64,000 nucleotides of DNA from Dyella sp. GSA-30 (lineage in GTDB: Bacteria > Pseudomonadota > Gammaproteobacteria > Xanthomonadales > Rhodanobacteraceae). The stretch spans positions 3,635,524 to 3,699,523 of the forward strand of contig NZ_AP027042.1 of the NCBI RefSeq assembly GCF_027924605.1, written 5' to 3'. Each line of letters begins with the position of its first letter. Position 1 is the stretch's first letter. The notes under the pieces were generated by a model, which worked only from the letters and a program-made list of their open reading frames with translations, was not told where the DNA came from and did not search any database. Positions 26,643-35,763 of this stretch are shown here, piece after piece. Both the position numbers and the translations under genes were made by a program.

Positions 26643-26843
26643 CACATTGAACGGCCTCGTCCAACCAGGCGAGCAGTTCAGTAGTCGCGATGTTGAGTGC
26701 CCAGCATCTCCGGTTTATCCGGACCCCTAAAGCAATTGCCCTTCAGCAAGGCTGAGGGCGCGATGGGTAGGGTTTGCGTGCCCTACTCCACCGCGATGAC
26801 TGCCAACGCGTATCGCAACAATCTTCTGCATCCTTCGGTTCCA

Positions 26844-27512
26844 CTATTTACCCTCAAGCCATGGATCGAACGAGGTCGCGTCAAGCTCGCCTGCTTCGAT
26901 CTCTGCCTTGAGTCCCTGCTGTACGAGTTGATGCGCGTACGCGCCGCCTTGCACTTCTTCATCGATATACTGCGCTGGCGCCTCGAAGGTCAGGTGCTCT
27001 ATCACCTGGGTCTGTCCCTGCCCGATAGCCGTAAAAACGATGTGCTGGTGCGTGATGACGCCGGGCGCGTCGTAGGTGTCCGCATCGTAGTAGAACTCGT
27101 CGCTGTGGAATCGCTGCCGCGAAATCGTTTGCCCGTTATAAATCGTGCCATCGGGCATCGGAATATTTTCGAGTGCCACAAAGTCAAACGTTTCGACATT
27201 GCCATGCTGGTGATGGTTTATAGGAATGATTCCACTCAAATAAGGATGAAGACCGGTCGCCGTGTAAACGTTGGCATAGATGGCATATACCTTATCGATG
27301 GGGCGATTGATGACGATGCGAAGGTCCACGGATTGCACGACAACACCGCGTTGCGATAAAGGAATAGCCTCTTCAGCCTCGTACGCCGCCCAGTTCGTTT
27401 TCCATAGCTGGATGTACTGGGCATAGGTCGTTTGAGCATATGCGCCGGTTACGGCAGTCATCGATGTTGCAAACACAAGGACACTCAGTGCTCGGACGAA
27501 GAACGTTTTCAC
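26844..27512 (-). CDS. Exported protein of unknown function
   Basis: The product has 222 residues. Residues 1-26 form a signal peptide (MKTFFVRALSVLVFATSM, cleavage after AYA). The body starts with a YAQYIQLWKTNWAAYEAEEA segment. It then has alternating strands such as VDLRIVINRPIDKVYAIYAN, which suggest a START/SRPBCC-like lipid-pocket fold. That assignment is tentative. GGAGGTTAATTGTG just before the start is a good ribosome site. Neighbours give no clue: a secreted phosphodiesterase lies upstream on the same strand. Confidence 0.6.
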   Translation of the reverse strand: MKTFFVRALSVLVFATSMTAVTGAYAQTTYAQYIQLWKTNWAAYEAEEAIPLSQRGVVVQSVDLRIVINRPIDKVYAIYANVYTATGLHPYLSGIIPINHHQHGNVETFDFVALENIPMPDGTIYNGQTISRQRFHSDEFYYDADTYDAPGVITHQHIVFTAIGQGQTQVIEHLTFEAPAQYIDEEVQGGAYAHQLVQQGLKAEIEAGELDATSFDPWLEGK

Positions 27513-27603
27513 AATTAACCTCCTGGCGTCATGAAAAAACCTGGAATGCCTCGATCAACTCTTCGTAACTCGCCTTTAGTCAAATCTCAGGTGATGCCTG
27601 ACT

Positions 27604-27642
27604 GAGCCCCTGACGAAGCAAGCATCGCTTCGTCAGGGGCTC
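27604..27642 (-). terminator. Strong hairpin after the PI-PLC-like gene
   Basis: GAGCCCCTGACGAAGC (27604-27619) and its perfect complement (27627-27642) flank a seven-base loop, 14 bases past the stop of the minus-strand PI-PLC-like gene. No T-run follows, so it may act as an RNA-stabilising or Rho-assisted end rather than a classical intrinsic terminator. Confidence 0.65.
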
Positions 27643-27655
27643 CCTGTTGTGCCTT

Positions 27656-29161
27656 TCAGAAGCTGGTGGGATACCAGTCGGGTACCTGCCGGAAAACGAG
27701 TTTCTGGGCAGTGTCATTCTTGTCGCATGTCCACAGCTTCATGCGGGTGCCATTGGCGGGCGAGTTTCCATACACGTCCATGCAAAATTTCCGGTCCTGG
27801 TCGCGGCTTGCCATCAGGCCATCGGGGGTGATGTACCATTTTTCCGACCTTCCCCCATCGCAGTCCCACAGATTCATCTCCTTGTTCTGCCCCGCAGTGC
27901 CGCCCTTGATGTCCAGGCAATATTTATTGTTGCCCTTTGGCCTTAGCTGCCCTTCGGCGGTATACACAAACTGCTGATTATTGGCGCCGTTGCCACAAGT
28001 CCACTGGACGATGGATTTGCCGTTCCCATACGAACCGCCCTCCACGTCGACACAGCCCCTTTGCTGGCTGGTCACGGTGGGCATCATGAAGTAGCCAGGC
28101 AGGCTGCGCCGAACACCTACAAACGGAATGCTGTTGATCCAGTCAGGCCGGTAGTAAGTCGTGCTGGACAGGCTCTCGCTTAAGTCCATGCCCAATGCGC
28201 CAACGCCATGCGCGACGCCGATATAGGCGTAGGCATAGTCCGTATTGGTGAAATCGCCGGAATGATCCCATAGATGTAACAGCTGGCGATATTCAGCCGA
28301 CCGATTGAGCACCTGCTCATCGTGGTCGCCAGCCTTCACATTGGCGCAGAAAAAATAACCGGAGTCGGCGGCACTCATCCCGTCGATCTGGGCCGTAATC
28401 TCTCCAGGGTCACCGGCATCGACATCCGGACAGAAAAACGTGTTCTGGCTCTTGCCGTGATCCGAAAGCCACTTACGCCCACCGTTCATGTTCTGGTTGA
28501 CGGATCCAATGTGCCCACCCGTCAGCAGTACGATGACTTTGTTGCCGAGCGCGCTGATGGCTGGAAAGCCGCGACTTTTCAGTTTCAGGCGAGGCGAAGC
28601 GCCAGGCGCGCTGTTGATGTAACTCATAAGTTCGGCATAGGTGTAGCGATTGGCCGCTGGAATCGCCTTGCCGATGTACTCATCCAGCATGCCGACCTCG
28701 TCGCTCTTCCAGGCGCTGGCTGGATCCCAGCTGGCCTTCATGTCCACAAAAACAAGCAGCGGCGTCGTATCACCAGGATGGCTTGCCTTCCATGCAAGAA
28801 TTACATCCAGGCAATCCTTCAAGCGGGTTTGCTGGGCGTTCCCGCAATTGGCTTTCATGGGATTCAAGTCGTGGGCTACAAACGGGCCGGCAGCCTCGTT
28901 TTCCCAATTGCCTCGATCAATCACGTCGATTTCGACAGCGCGATAGCCCGCATTGAGCCATCCACTGAAGTCCTTGCCATGCATGTAGGTATTGTGCGGC
29001 TGCAAATAATAAAGCTGATCAACCCGCGTTGAAGGTGTGGGCTGTGCAACTTTCAAGGGTGGTACAAAAGTCGTTTGAGCTACTGCTGGCACTGCAAGCA
29101 GCACACCTAGGATCGCGGCTAATCGTGATGCGATGCGGGCAATATGAGTAATGCTTTCCAT
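27656..29161 (-). CDS. Secreted PI-PLC-like phosphodiesterase with ricin-type lectin domain
   Basis: The product has 501 residues. A signal peptide spans 1-29. A PLC-like TIM barrel follows, with YLQPHNTYMHGKD (His56), VEIDV (Glu77, Asp79) and FVAHD (His97) as the catalytic and metal-binding residues of phosphatidylinositol-phospholipase-C-type enzymes. The last 130 residues (about 365-495) are a ricin B-type beta-trefoil with three QxW-like repeats (NNQQFVY, SEKWYI, AQKLVF). The enzyme is likely secreted and aimed at glycosylated or lipid surfaces. Its GC content is lower than that of the surrounding genes. Confidence 0.78.
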   Translation of the reverse strand: MESITHIARIASRLAAILGVLLAVPAVAQTTFVPPLKVAQPTPSTRVDQLYYLQPHNTYMHGKDFSGWLNAGYRAVEIDVIDRGNWENEAAGPFVAHDLNPMKANCGNAQQTRLKDCLDVILAWKASHPGDTTPLLVFVDMKASWDPASAWKSDEVGMLDEYIGKAIPAANRYTYAELMSYINSAPGASPRLKLKSRGFPAISALGNKVIVLLTGGHIGSVNQNMNGGRKWLSDHGKSQNTFFCPDVDAGDPGEITAQIDGMSAADSGYFFCANVKAGDHDEQVLNRSAEYRQLLHLWDHSGDFTNTDYAYAYIGVAHGVGALGMDLSESLSSTTYYRPDWINSIPFVGVRRSLPGYFMMPTVTSQQRGCVDVEGGSYGNGKSIVQWTCGNGANNQQFVYTAEGQLRPKGNNKYCLDIKGGTAGQNKEMNLWDCDGGRSEKWYITPDGLMASRDQDRKFCMDVYGNSPANGTRMKLWTCDKNDTAQKLVFRQVPDWYPTSF

Positions 29162-29770
29162 GGCCCCTCCCTGACTTAGTTATTTCATCCTCCACAGCAA
29201 GGGGTATGTATGGATATTTCCCCTGGCATGGATCTGGTGGCACTCGTGGCGGCCGCCCATGGCGCTGCCATGGCGAGAGGCGACAAGTGGAGATCACAAC
29301 GAACGCAGCTTAGGCACCACGGCCATGGGTTCTGGATCAGCATCGAACAGGCCGTGATGCGGATTATTGGAACGTCATCTACCGTCCACGCGGCGTGAAG
29401 ACCTCTTAAGAAGACGGGGAGCTAAGAAGATTTAATTACCTCCGTACCAAATGTCGCGTGCGAGAAAAATAGGCACCCATTTTGGGCACCCACTAACAGA
29501 CACCGCTGCATTGTTCGCTCCGGCGACACCCGTCGCGCTGACTGAACACGCGCAAGTACTGCTCTGTTTTAAAGCCATAGTGCTGCGCAAGCGATATAAA
29601 GCGCCAGTTTGAAAACCCACTATCCAACGCCAGTGCATGGGTCGCTGCTGGTGCGGTTAGCAATGTTGAGTGATCGAGATAGTGGATGTCCCAGACTTCC
29701 TTCAATTAGGGCCCGCGTCGATCCTGGCCGGCATCTCTCCCATAGCCTATCTTTCGGCTTATCTTAAAGC
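29162..29770. other. 609-bp intergenic region
   Basis: The left part carries the promoter of the PI-PLC-like gene, and a degenerate REP-like element sits at 29414-29445. A 70-codon minus-strand frame at 29493-29705 (HYLDHSTLLTAPAATHALAL, then FSNWRFISLAQHYGFKTEQY) has some protein character but no recognised relative and no good ribosome site. It may be a remnant of a longer gene. Confidence 0.4.
29414..29445. repeat. Degenerate copy of the dispersed hairpin element
   Basis: The right arm TTAATTACCTCCGT and the AAGAAGA centre match the element at 4701-4734. The left arm (ACGGGGAGCTAA) is partly lost, so the hairpin is imperfect. Confidence 0.6.
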
Positions 29771-30622
29771 TCATTCTGAATCATTGATTTGAACTGACCA
29801 ATCGCTTGGGCACACCACAGGCTTTTTTAATGATGTAGGCCAGCCGACCGGCTGGCCATCCCCGTGCTGTTCGTTTGCCTTTCGGGGTACATAGCACACC
29901 CCCTCGACATCCGCATCAGCAAGATCAGCCCCGGTGAAATCTGCATCAGTTACTCGCGATCGCCTTAAGTTAGCGCTGATGAGAATCGCGCCCTTGAAGT
30001 TGGCGTCAGATAGATCAGACCCAGGAATTTTCGCCTTAGACAGTTTCGCCTTCGAAAAGTCTGTCCACTTTGCATAGATTCCATGCAGCTTGGCCTCTCC
30101 AAGATTTGCGCCTCGAAATGTCGCGCCGTCTAACGTGCTCCGATCCAGATCAATTTGAAAGAGCTCTGTATCATCGAGCGTGGCGAGAGTGAAGTTAGAC
30201 ATCCAAAAGTGACCATTGTCGATGACAGCACCTGCTGCTCGAAGACCGCCGAACTCCGAACAAGGCATCCCAATTCCATTTAACGAGGCATGTTGACTCA
30301 CGAGAAACTCGACTGCGTCAATCTGTCCAGAGTTTGTATGGTACTTGGGAACCTCAGTTTCGCCCTGCCCGTCACATCGAACTTGACGAACATGTTCGTT
30401 GATAATGGACCACGCCTTCTGTCGTTGCTCGAAGCTTCGCACCTTGGACTCAATGGAATATGTCCAAGTGGTCCAAAGGAAGCCAAAGACGGTGGCGACG
30501 ATGCCGATGATCTTAGTCCAGCGTTCTAATTTATCTAGGCGTCCAGGTTGATATTTACGCCTACGGTATTTCGCATGGCGATTAGTGAGATCGGTAGCAC
30601 CCGCGGAATCTAGCTTTGCCAT
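29771..30622 (-). CDS. Membrane-anchored pentapeptide-repeat protein
   Basis: The product has 283 residues from ATG 30622, which follows GGGGAGGGG; the frame continues to 30670. A basic N-terminus leads to one membrane span (about 37-55). The region from about 165 to 255 is made of A(D/N)LxG-type pentapeptides (e.g. ATFRGANLGEAKLHG, then DADFTGADLADADVEG), which fold into a right-handed quadrilateral beta-helix. Three or four Cys residues occur outside the repeats. Its function is unknown. It is monocistronic and has a lower GC content than the neighbouring genes, which may point to transfer. Confidence 0.78.
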   Translation of the reverse strand: MAKLDSAGATDLTNRHAKYRRRKYQPGRLDKLERWTKIIGIVATVFGFLWTTWTYSIESKVRSFEQRQKAWSIINEHVRQVRCDGQGETEVPKYHTNSGQIDAVEFLVSQHASLNGIGMPCSEFGGLRAAGAVIDNGHFWMSNFTLATLDDTELFQIDLDRSTLDGATFRGANLGEAKLHGIYAKWTDFSKAKLSKAKIPGSDLSDANFKGAILISANLRRSRVTDADFTGADLADADVEGVCYVPRKANEQHGDGQPVGWPTSLKKPVVCPSDWSVQINDSE

Positions 30623-30901
30623 AACCCCTCCCCTTGACGATCGGTGATTGACAACAGTTTTTGACATCAACTATCTGATGAGCGGCAGTATCGGAACATC
30701 CACGATCTATGCCTTGTCCGTCCACGGGCGTCTCGGATGCCTGTCTGGATAACCTGGCGAAAGTGCACCGGCTGCGAGCCGATTCATGGGCGCCCCAAAT
30801 TTCCACGAATTTCTCACCAGGATTGAGAGGAGCCATCACACCCAAATGGCGTTCAAGACATTAGGATATTCAGGGTCACTCGGACGTAAGGAAACACGCA
30901 A

Positions 30902-32122
30902 ATGAAGAAGTTGGTCAACGGGTTCTTGCTTGGGACTCTGCTGATAAGCGCCGCCCACGCACAAACCAACGCAGGCGATCAGAAATCCGATCCCGACCTT
31001 CCTTTCAACATGACGAAAGTAGCCAGCTTCGATCTGCCTTGGCGCATCGCGTTCCTGCCCGATGGCCGCATGCTGGTAACCGAGAAGGTCGGTCGCTTGG
31101 ATCTGGTGACCCCGCAGGGCGCCAAGACCGAGATCAAGGGTGTGCCGGCGAGCTACGTCGAAGGTCAGAACGGCATGCTGGGCGTCTTCCTTTCACCCCA
31201 TTACGCCCGTGACCACAGTGTGTACCTCACCTATGTCGCACCCGGTGACTATGGCGGCGGCCTGGTCATGGGCCGGGGTCGACTCGTGCTGGATGGCGAT
31301 CAGCCGCGATTGGACGGCTTCGAGGTGCTATGGCGCCAGATGCCCACGGGCAAAGGCGGCCAGGCCGGCGCGCAGATCGCCTTTTCGCCAGACGGCAAGT
31401 ACCTCTTTCTTACCGTGGGCGATCGTCAGCGCTTCACGCCCGCGCAGGACCCCGATCAACCGGTGGGCAAGATTCTGCGGCTGACCTTGGATGGCAAACC
31501 CGCGCCGGGCAATCCGTGGGCGGGAAAAGTCGGTGCTCGTACCATTCCGTTGATCGATCCGGCGAAAGATACGGAGGCCGCGAAAACGGCGCCCGTCGTC
31601 AGCACCTATACGTTCCCCGGCCCCAACCTTACGCCGGCCGAAACCTGGTCCGTCGGTCACCGCACGCCTTACGGCCTTGCCTTTGGTCCTGACGGCCGAC
31701 TGTGGGAGCTTGAGCACGGTCCTCGCGGCGGCGACGAACTGAACCTGATCGAGCGTGGCAAGAACTACGGTTGGCCGCTGGTTTCGTATGGCATGAACTA
31801 CAACGGCGTTCCGATTCCCAGCCCCGATACGCGGCCCGATCTCGTCAAGCCTGTGATCTATTGGGTACCGGTGATCGCGCCGGGTAATCTCATGTTCTAC
31901 AAGGGCAGCCTGTTCCCGCATTGGAAAGGCAGCGCCTTGCTCAGTGGCCTTGTCAGCGAGGGAATCATTCGTGTCACCTTTGACGGCAAGGGCGGCGCCA
32001 CCGCGGCCCAGCGTTGGAGTGTCGGCAAACGTGTCCGCGATATCGAAGAAGCGCCGGATGGTTCGCTTTGGCTATTGGAAGACAATGCCCCCGGTGGCTT
32101 GTTCCACCTCACGCCGAAATAA
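30902..32122 (+). CDS. PQQ-dependent aldose sugar dehydrogenase-like protein
   Basis: The product has 406 residues with a signal peptide at 1-20 (cleavage after HAQ). It has the six-bladed propeller of the soluble glucose/aldose dehydrogenase family (YliI/Asd type). WRIAFLPDGRMLVTEKVGRL is the first blade, and HRTPYGLAFGPDGRLWELEH and GPRGGDELNLIERGKNYGWP are conserved PQQ/calcium-site segments. It would oxidise aldoses in the periplasm with electrons passed to the respiratory chain. An intrinsic terminator follows at 32155-32196. Confidence 0.9.
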   Translation: MKKLVNGFLLGTLLISAAHAQTNAGDQKSDPDLPFNMTKVASFDLPWRIAFLPDGRMLVTEKVGRLDLVTPQGAKTEIKGVPASYVEGQNGMLGVFLSPHYARDHSVYLTYVAPGDYGGGLVMGRGRLVLDGDQPRLDGFEVLWRQMPTGKGGQAGAQIAFSPDGKYLFLTVGDRQRFTPAQDPDQPVGKILRLTLDGKPAPGNPWAGKVGARTIPLIDPAKDTEAAKTAPVVSTYTFPGPNLTPAETWSVGHRTPYGLAFGPDGRLWELEHGPRGGDELNLIERGKNYGWPLVSYGMNYNGVPIPSPDTRPDLVKPVIYWVPVIAPGNLMFYKGSLFPHWKGSALLSGLVSEGIIRVTFDGKGGATAAQRWSVGKRVRDIEEAPDGSLWLLEDNAPGGLFHLTPK

Positions 32123-32154
32123 TCCGGCCCTACCCTAGGGCTCTGAAACTCAAG

Positions 32155-32196
32155 CGGGACACCCACGATTCTATGGAACATGGGTGTCTCGTTTTT
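32155..32196 (+). terminator. Intrinsic terminator after the sugar dehydrogenase
   Basis: CGGGACACCCA (32155-32165) pairs with TGGGTGTCTCG (32181-32191) as an 11-bp stem with one G-U pair, followed directly by TTTTT. It is 32 bases past the plus-strand stop. Confidence 0.85.
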
Positions 32197-32266
32197 CCTC
32201 GCCGCTTTTCCTTGGACATCGAAGGGCACGCGCAAACGCTGATAGCTCAGTGAGCGCTTCGCACCC

Positions 32267-33151
32267 CTAACCTGCCTTCTTCAATGCCGCTCCGAGGAAA
32301 CGTTCGACGATATCCGGCAGCATCGGGTCGACGGCGAGCGTGTAGTGCGTAGTGTTCGGCAAGATGGCGAGCTCGTTTGCCGGACGCAGGGAGCCATCGA
32401 TCCCGGCATCGCGCTGGCCGCCGCCCAATGCCTTCCAGAACTCGATCATGTGCTCGGGCCGGATGGCGTCAGCGTCGGCAAAGATCAGCAGTGTGCGTGC
32501 CTGAAGCTTGGCGACATCGGCGCTCCAGTCGAAGGGGCGTTTGGTCATGTCGCCGACCTTCCTGAAGAGGTTGGTCCAATCGACATCGGGATAGGCCTGC
32601 CCTAATGGCGATGCCTTGACGCCGGGGCCGATCGTGGCAGCGTTGGCCTCCAACTGTTTGAAGGCGGCCACTGCCTCTGGATAAAAGCCGTCCTGCTTCA
32701 TTGCCGCAGATACGAGCACCAGCCTGTCGACCACGCCCGGATGGCGGATAGCGGTCTGCAGTGCGACGCTACCGCCAAGCGAATAGCCCATGACGTCGGC
32801 TTTCTGGAGGTTCAGATGGCCGATCAGCGCGGCTATGTCATCGCCCATCGTTTCACTGCGCAGAGGCCTGTCAGTGTCTGGCGTGCGCCCATGGGCCTGG
32901 AGATGGACGGCGATCACCTGCCGTCCCTTGGCCAGTTTGGCCAGATTGCTCCCGAAGCTGCCTGGGTCGATGCCGCCGTGGAGAAGAATGAGCGGCTTGC
33001 CGGCGCCATGCACGCTGTAAAAGAGATGCTGGCCGTTGACGTCGGCAAAATGCTCGTTGGATACGGCGAGCGTCTTCTTGGCTTGAACGGGAAGGATCGC
33101 AGTCAGCACGGCGGTCGCCATGACAGTCTTCAGGAAATCACGTCTGAGCAT
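32267..33151 (-). CDS. Exported (Tat-type) alpha/beta hydrolase
   Basis: The product has 294 residues. MLRRDFLKTVMATAVLTAIL is a twin-arginine-type signal. LILLHGGIDPGSFG is the oxyanion region, GYSLGGSVALQ is the nucleophile elbow, DADAIRPEH probably carries the acid, and NTTHYTLAV carries the His. It is a periplasmic esterase- or lactonase-like enzyme of unknown substrate. It lies 63 bp downstream of the ArsR/AHSA1 pair on the same strand and could be read through from it. Confidence 0.85.
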   Translation of the reverse strand: MLRRDFLKTVMATAVLTAILPVQAKKTLAVSNEHFADVNGQHLFYSVHGAGKPLILLHGGIDPGSFGSNLAKLAKGRQVIAVHLQAHGRTPDTDRPLRSETMGDDIAALIGHLNLQKADVMGYSLGGSVALQTAIRHPGVVDRLVLVSAAMKQDGFYPEAVAAFKQLEANAATIGPGVKASPLGQAYPDVDWTNLFRKVGDMTKRPFDWSADVAKLQARTLLIFADADAIRPEHMIEFWKALGGGQRDAGIDGSLRPANELAILPNTTHYTLAVDPMLPDIVERFLGAALKKAG

Positions 33152-33214
33152 ATCGTCCTCACGTGCTGCCGAATGAGTCAGTGCAGCGGCGATCCGCCGG
33201 TGGCTGCGGTGTGG

Positions 33215-33715
33215 TCACGATCTATCAGCGAGCAACTCGTCCAGCTGCGCGAACTGTTCGGGCAGGCCTTCCGCCGAACCGGCAAGAGCTTCTTCGAGGG
33301 CTGCTGTCGTGGGGTAGAGTTCGTGCAGCGTGACCAGCGTTTTGCCGGCCTGTTCTTCGAACGTTACCGTAGTCACGGCGCCTTGATCGCTTTCCTCGTT
33401 CGTCCATACGAGGCGCTTGTTCGGCGTTACTTCTTTATACGTACCGAAGAACGCCATCGGCTGATCGAAGGCCGGATGACTGAACACAAGACGATACGTA
33501 CCTCCGGCACGAACATCCATGTCGCACGAGACCAGCGACATGCCCGCGGACTTCGGCACCCACCAGAGCTTGAACAAATCGGGGTTGCTCCACGCCTCGA
33601 AGACGATGTGCGCTGAGGCATCGAACGTTCGCGTTACGACGAGTTCGTAATCGGATTTGCGTTTCACGGCGGTGCGGTTCATGGCGGCGGGGCTACCTTC
33701 TTTTACGTTGGTCAT
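33215..33715 (-). CDS. AHSA1/SRPBCC-domain protein
   Basis: The product has 166 residues. ELVVTRTFDASAHIVFEAWS and LFKLWWVPK are the opening of the activator-of-Hsp90-like START fold, and PNKRLVWTNEES plus VTFEEQAGKTLVTL finish it. The start at 33715 has a perfect AAGGAG at the right distance and overlaps the ArsR gene by 23 bases. Such ArsR-AHSA1 pairs are common; the ligand is unknown. Confidence 0.88.
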   Translation of the reverse strand: MTNVKEGSPAAMNRTAVKRKSDYELVVTRTFDASAHIVFEAWSNPDLFKLWWVPKSAGMSLVSCDMDVRAGGTYRLVFSHPAFDQPMAFFGTYKEVTPNKRLVWTNEESDQGAVTTVTFEEQAGKTLVTLHELYPTTAALEEALAGSAEGLPEQFAQLDELLADRS

Positions 33716-34055
33716 CTGCCTTCTCCTTGCTTTTCAAGTGTTCGACAAGTTTGTCCAGCGCATCGAAGCGCGCGCTCCAGAGCTGGCGGTGCTGTTCGAT
33801 CCAGGCGGCCTCTTCTTCCAACCGGCGCTGTCCTAGCTTGCAGGTTCGTACGCGCCCAACCTTTTCCGTAGCCACGAGCCCTGCCTGCTCCAAAACGTTG
33901 ATGTGCTTCTTCATGCCCGTGAGGGTCATGTGAAACCGTTGGGCGAGGTCGGTGATCGAGGCGTCTGAATCTCCAAGCTGCTCCAGTACGCCGCGTCGGG
34001 TGACATCGGAGAGCGCAGCGAACGTGGCGTCGAGGCGGGCTTGATAGTGAACCAT
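33693..34055 (-). CDS. ArsR-family transcriptional regulator
   Basis: The product has 120 residues. FAALSDVTRRGVLEQLGDS and LAQRFHMTLTGMKKHINVLE form the winged helix-turn-helix, with the recognition helix in the second segment. There is no cysteine metal site of the ArsR or SmtB type, which fits the ArsR-AHSA1 subgroup. ATG 34055 lies inside a perfect dyad, and the frame extends 12 codons upstream to 34091. It is coupled by overlap to the AHSA1 gene. Confidence 0.87.
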   Translation of the reverse strand: MVHYQARLDATFAALSDVTRRGVLEQLGDSDASITDLAQRFHMTLTGMKKHINVLEQAGLVATEKVGRVRTCKLGQRRLEEEAAWIEQHRQLWSARFDALDKLVEHLKSKEKADDQRKRR

Positions 34056-34064
34056 GTGGTTCAC
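34047..34064. promoter_or_regulatory. Palindrome spanning the ArsR start codon
   Basis: GTGAACCA-TG-TGGTTCAC has perfect 8-bp arms around a 2-base centre. On the minus strand it covers the ArsR initiator codon (34053-34055). It is the probable autoregulatory operator, where the repressor would also block translation start or early elongation. Confidence 0.6.
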
Positions 34065-34148
34065 TGTACGGCGCGTCTGGGTGATTTGCAAGCGGATGAC
34101 TTCAAGGGCCCCGCGCTCGAAAACTTGACGCTATCACTGGTAAGAAAT

Positions 34149-34168
34149 TAGAGTGAGCACTCACTTTA
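34149..34168. promoter_or_regulatory. TetR-type palindrome before the multicopper oxidase
   Basis: TAGAGTGAG-CA-CTCACTTTA has 9-bp arms with one mismatch, and the inner AGTGAG-CA-CTCACT is perfect. It ends 12 bases before the oxidase start, overlapping the expected promoter. AGTGAG/CTCACT dyads are common TetR-family operators, and a TetR gene lies at the end of this module (37061-37771). Confidence 0.55.
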
Positions 34169-34180
34169 TTTTTGATGCTC

Positions 34181-35749
34181 ATGGACCCCTCCTTCGGAAA
34201 TGCTTCCCGTCGCCGATTCTTGAAGCTCGGCCTGACCGGTGGCCTGCTGCTCACGGCTGCCCCGCTCGCGCGGCTGGCGGGCTTCGGAGTGCACAGTCCA
34301 TCCAAGCTACCTGTCCGGTTTTCGACCCCACTCCCCATTCCACCCGTGCTGGAACCGTTCCGAGTCGACGAGACCGGCGTCCATTACGCGCTGGAGCAAC
34401 GCGAGGACGTGGCCCATCTCTTTCCAGGTCAAGCGACCCGGATATGGGGCTATAACGGTTTGTTTCCCGGGCCTACCATCCGTGCCCGGCGTGGCGTTCC
34501 GGCGCATGTGCATCACACCAACCACTTGAGCACCCCAACGGTCGTGCATTTGCATGGCGGGCGCACGCCAGCCGATTCGGACGGATTCCCTAATGACTTT
34601 GTCATCCCCCGTGGCTTTTCGGCGGCTGATTTCCCTATTTGCGGCACCAGCAATCCGGACAGCCTGAAGAAGCTGCAGGATTTCGCCAGCAGCGCCACCT
34701 ATACCTATCCGAACGATCAACGTGCAGCGACGCTCTGGTATCACGACCACGCGATGGGTGGCACCGGCAAAAACGTCTACATGGGTCTGGCGGGCTTTTA
34801 CCTGATCGATGACGAGGAAGCGTCCGCACTGCAGTTGCCCGCCGGAGCGTTCGATGTCCCATTGATGATTTGCACCAGGCAATTCGACGATGCGGGGCAA
34901 CTGGTCTATGCCGACCATGGCAAGCGCGGCGCGAGCGGCGACACGGTGCTGGTCAATGGCGCACCGTGGCCCGTGTTCCGCGTCGAACGGCGGCGCTATC
35001 GCTTCCGCCTGCTCAATGCCTGTAACGCTACCACCCTGACGCTGGCACTCAGCGAAGGCTCGATGACACTTATCGCCACCGATGGCGGCCTGGTGGAGCA
35101 ACCGTTATCCCTCGACACACTGCCGCTTGCTATGGCGGAGCGCGCCGACGTAGTGATCGATTTCTCACGTTATCCGGCCGGGCAACAGGTGATGCTGCAC
35201 AATCGGGAAGCACTCGGTACGCTTGGTGACATTCTGCGTTTCGAGGTGACTGAGGCCACCGGAACGGACGACTCCGCCGTGCCGGCGAAACTGACTGCCA
35301 TCGCGCCGTTGACGCCGCCCAAGGGCGCTCGCGAGCGCAGCTTTGTCTTCGGTGCCAGACCCGAGTTTGTGTTGCGGGTGCCGCCTATCTATTGGTCCAT
35401 CAATGGTCAGCGGTTCGATCCCGAACGAGTCGACGCCGATCCCGTACTGGGCGACGTGGAAGTGTGGCGATTCATCTATGCCAGGACGATGTTCCCTACG
35501 TCGGTCCATCCGGCCCATATTCACGCGGTCCAGTTCCAGATCCTTACTCGCAACGGTGAACCACCTGCGCCACATGAACGCGGCTGGAAAGACACCGTGC
35601 GTCTGGTTGAAGGAGACGACGTTCGGGTAGCGGTGCGTTTCGATGCTTATCCGGGGCGCTACCTGCTTCATTGCCACAACCTGGAGCACGAGGACCACGA
35701 CATGATGGCGCGCTTCGACATCCGCCCCGCGGCTCAGAACCCGGTTTAA
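34181..35749 (+). CDS. Tat-exported multicopper oxidase
   Basis: The product has 522 residues (525 if an upstream TTG is used; ATG 34175 is also possible). SRRRFLKLGLTGG near the start is a twin-arginine signal. All four copper motifs are intact: HLHGG, YHDHA, HPAHIH and the C-terminal HCHNLEHED, with Met four or five residues further on as in CotA/bilirubin-oxidase-like enzymes. It would oxidise phenolic or metal substrates in the periplasm, reducing oxygen to water. It sits 14 bp before the FAD monooxygenase and so forms an operon with it. Confidence 0.9.
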   Translation: MDPSFGNASRRRFLKLGLTGGLLLTAAPLARLAGFGVHSPSKLPVRFSTPLPIPPVLEPFRVDETGVHYALEQREDVAHLFPGQATRIWGYNGLFPGPTIRARRGVPAHVHHTNHLSTPTVVHLHGGRTPADSDGFPNDFVIPRGFSAADFPICGTSNPDSLKKLQDFASSATYTYPNDQRAATLWYHDHAMGGTGKNVYMGLAGFYLIDDEEASALQLPAGAFDVPLMICTRQFDDAGQLVYADHGKRGASGDTVLVNGAPWPVFRVERRRYRFRLLNACNATTLTLALSEGSMTLIATDGGLVEQPLSLDTLPLAMAERADVVIDFSRYPAGQQVMLHNREALGTLGDILRFEVTEATGTDDSAVPAKLTAIAPLTPPKGARERSFVFGARPEFVLRVPPIYWSINGQRFDPERVDADPVLGDVEVWRFIYARTMFPTSVHPAHIHAVQFQILTRNGEPPAPHERGWKDTVRLVEGDDVRVAVRFDAYPGRYLLHCHNLEHEDHDMMARFDIRPAAQNPV

Positions 35750-35763
35750 TCGAGGAAACATTT

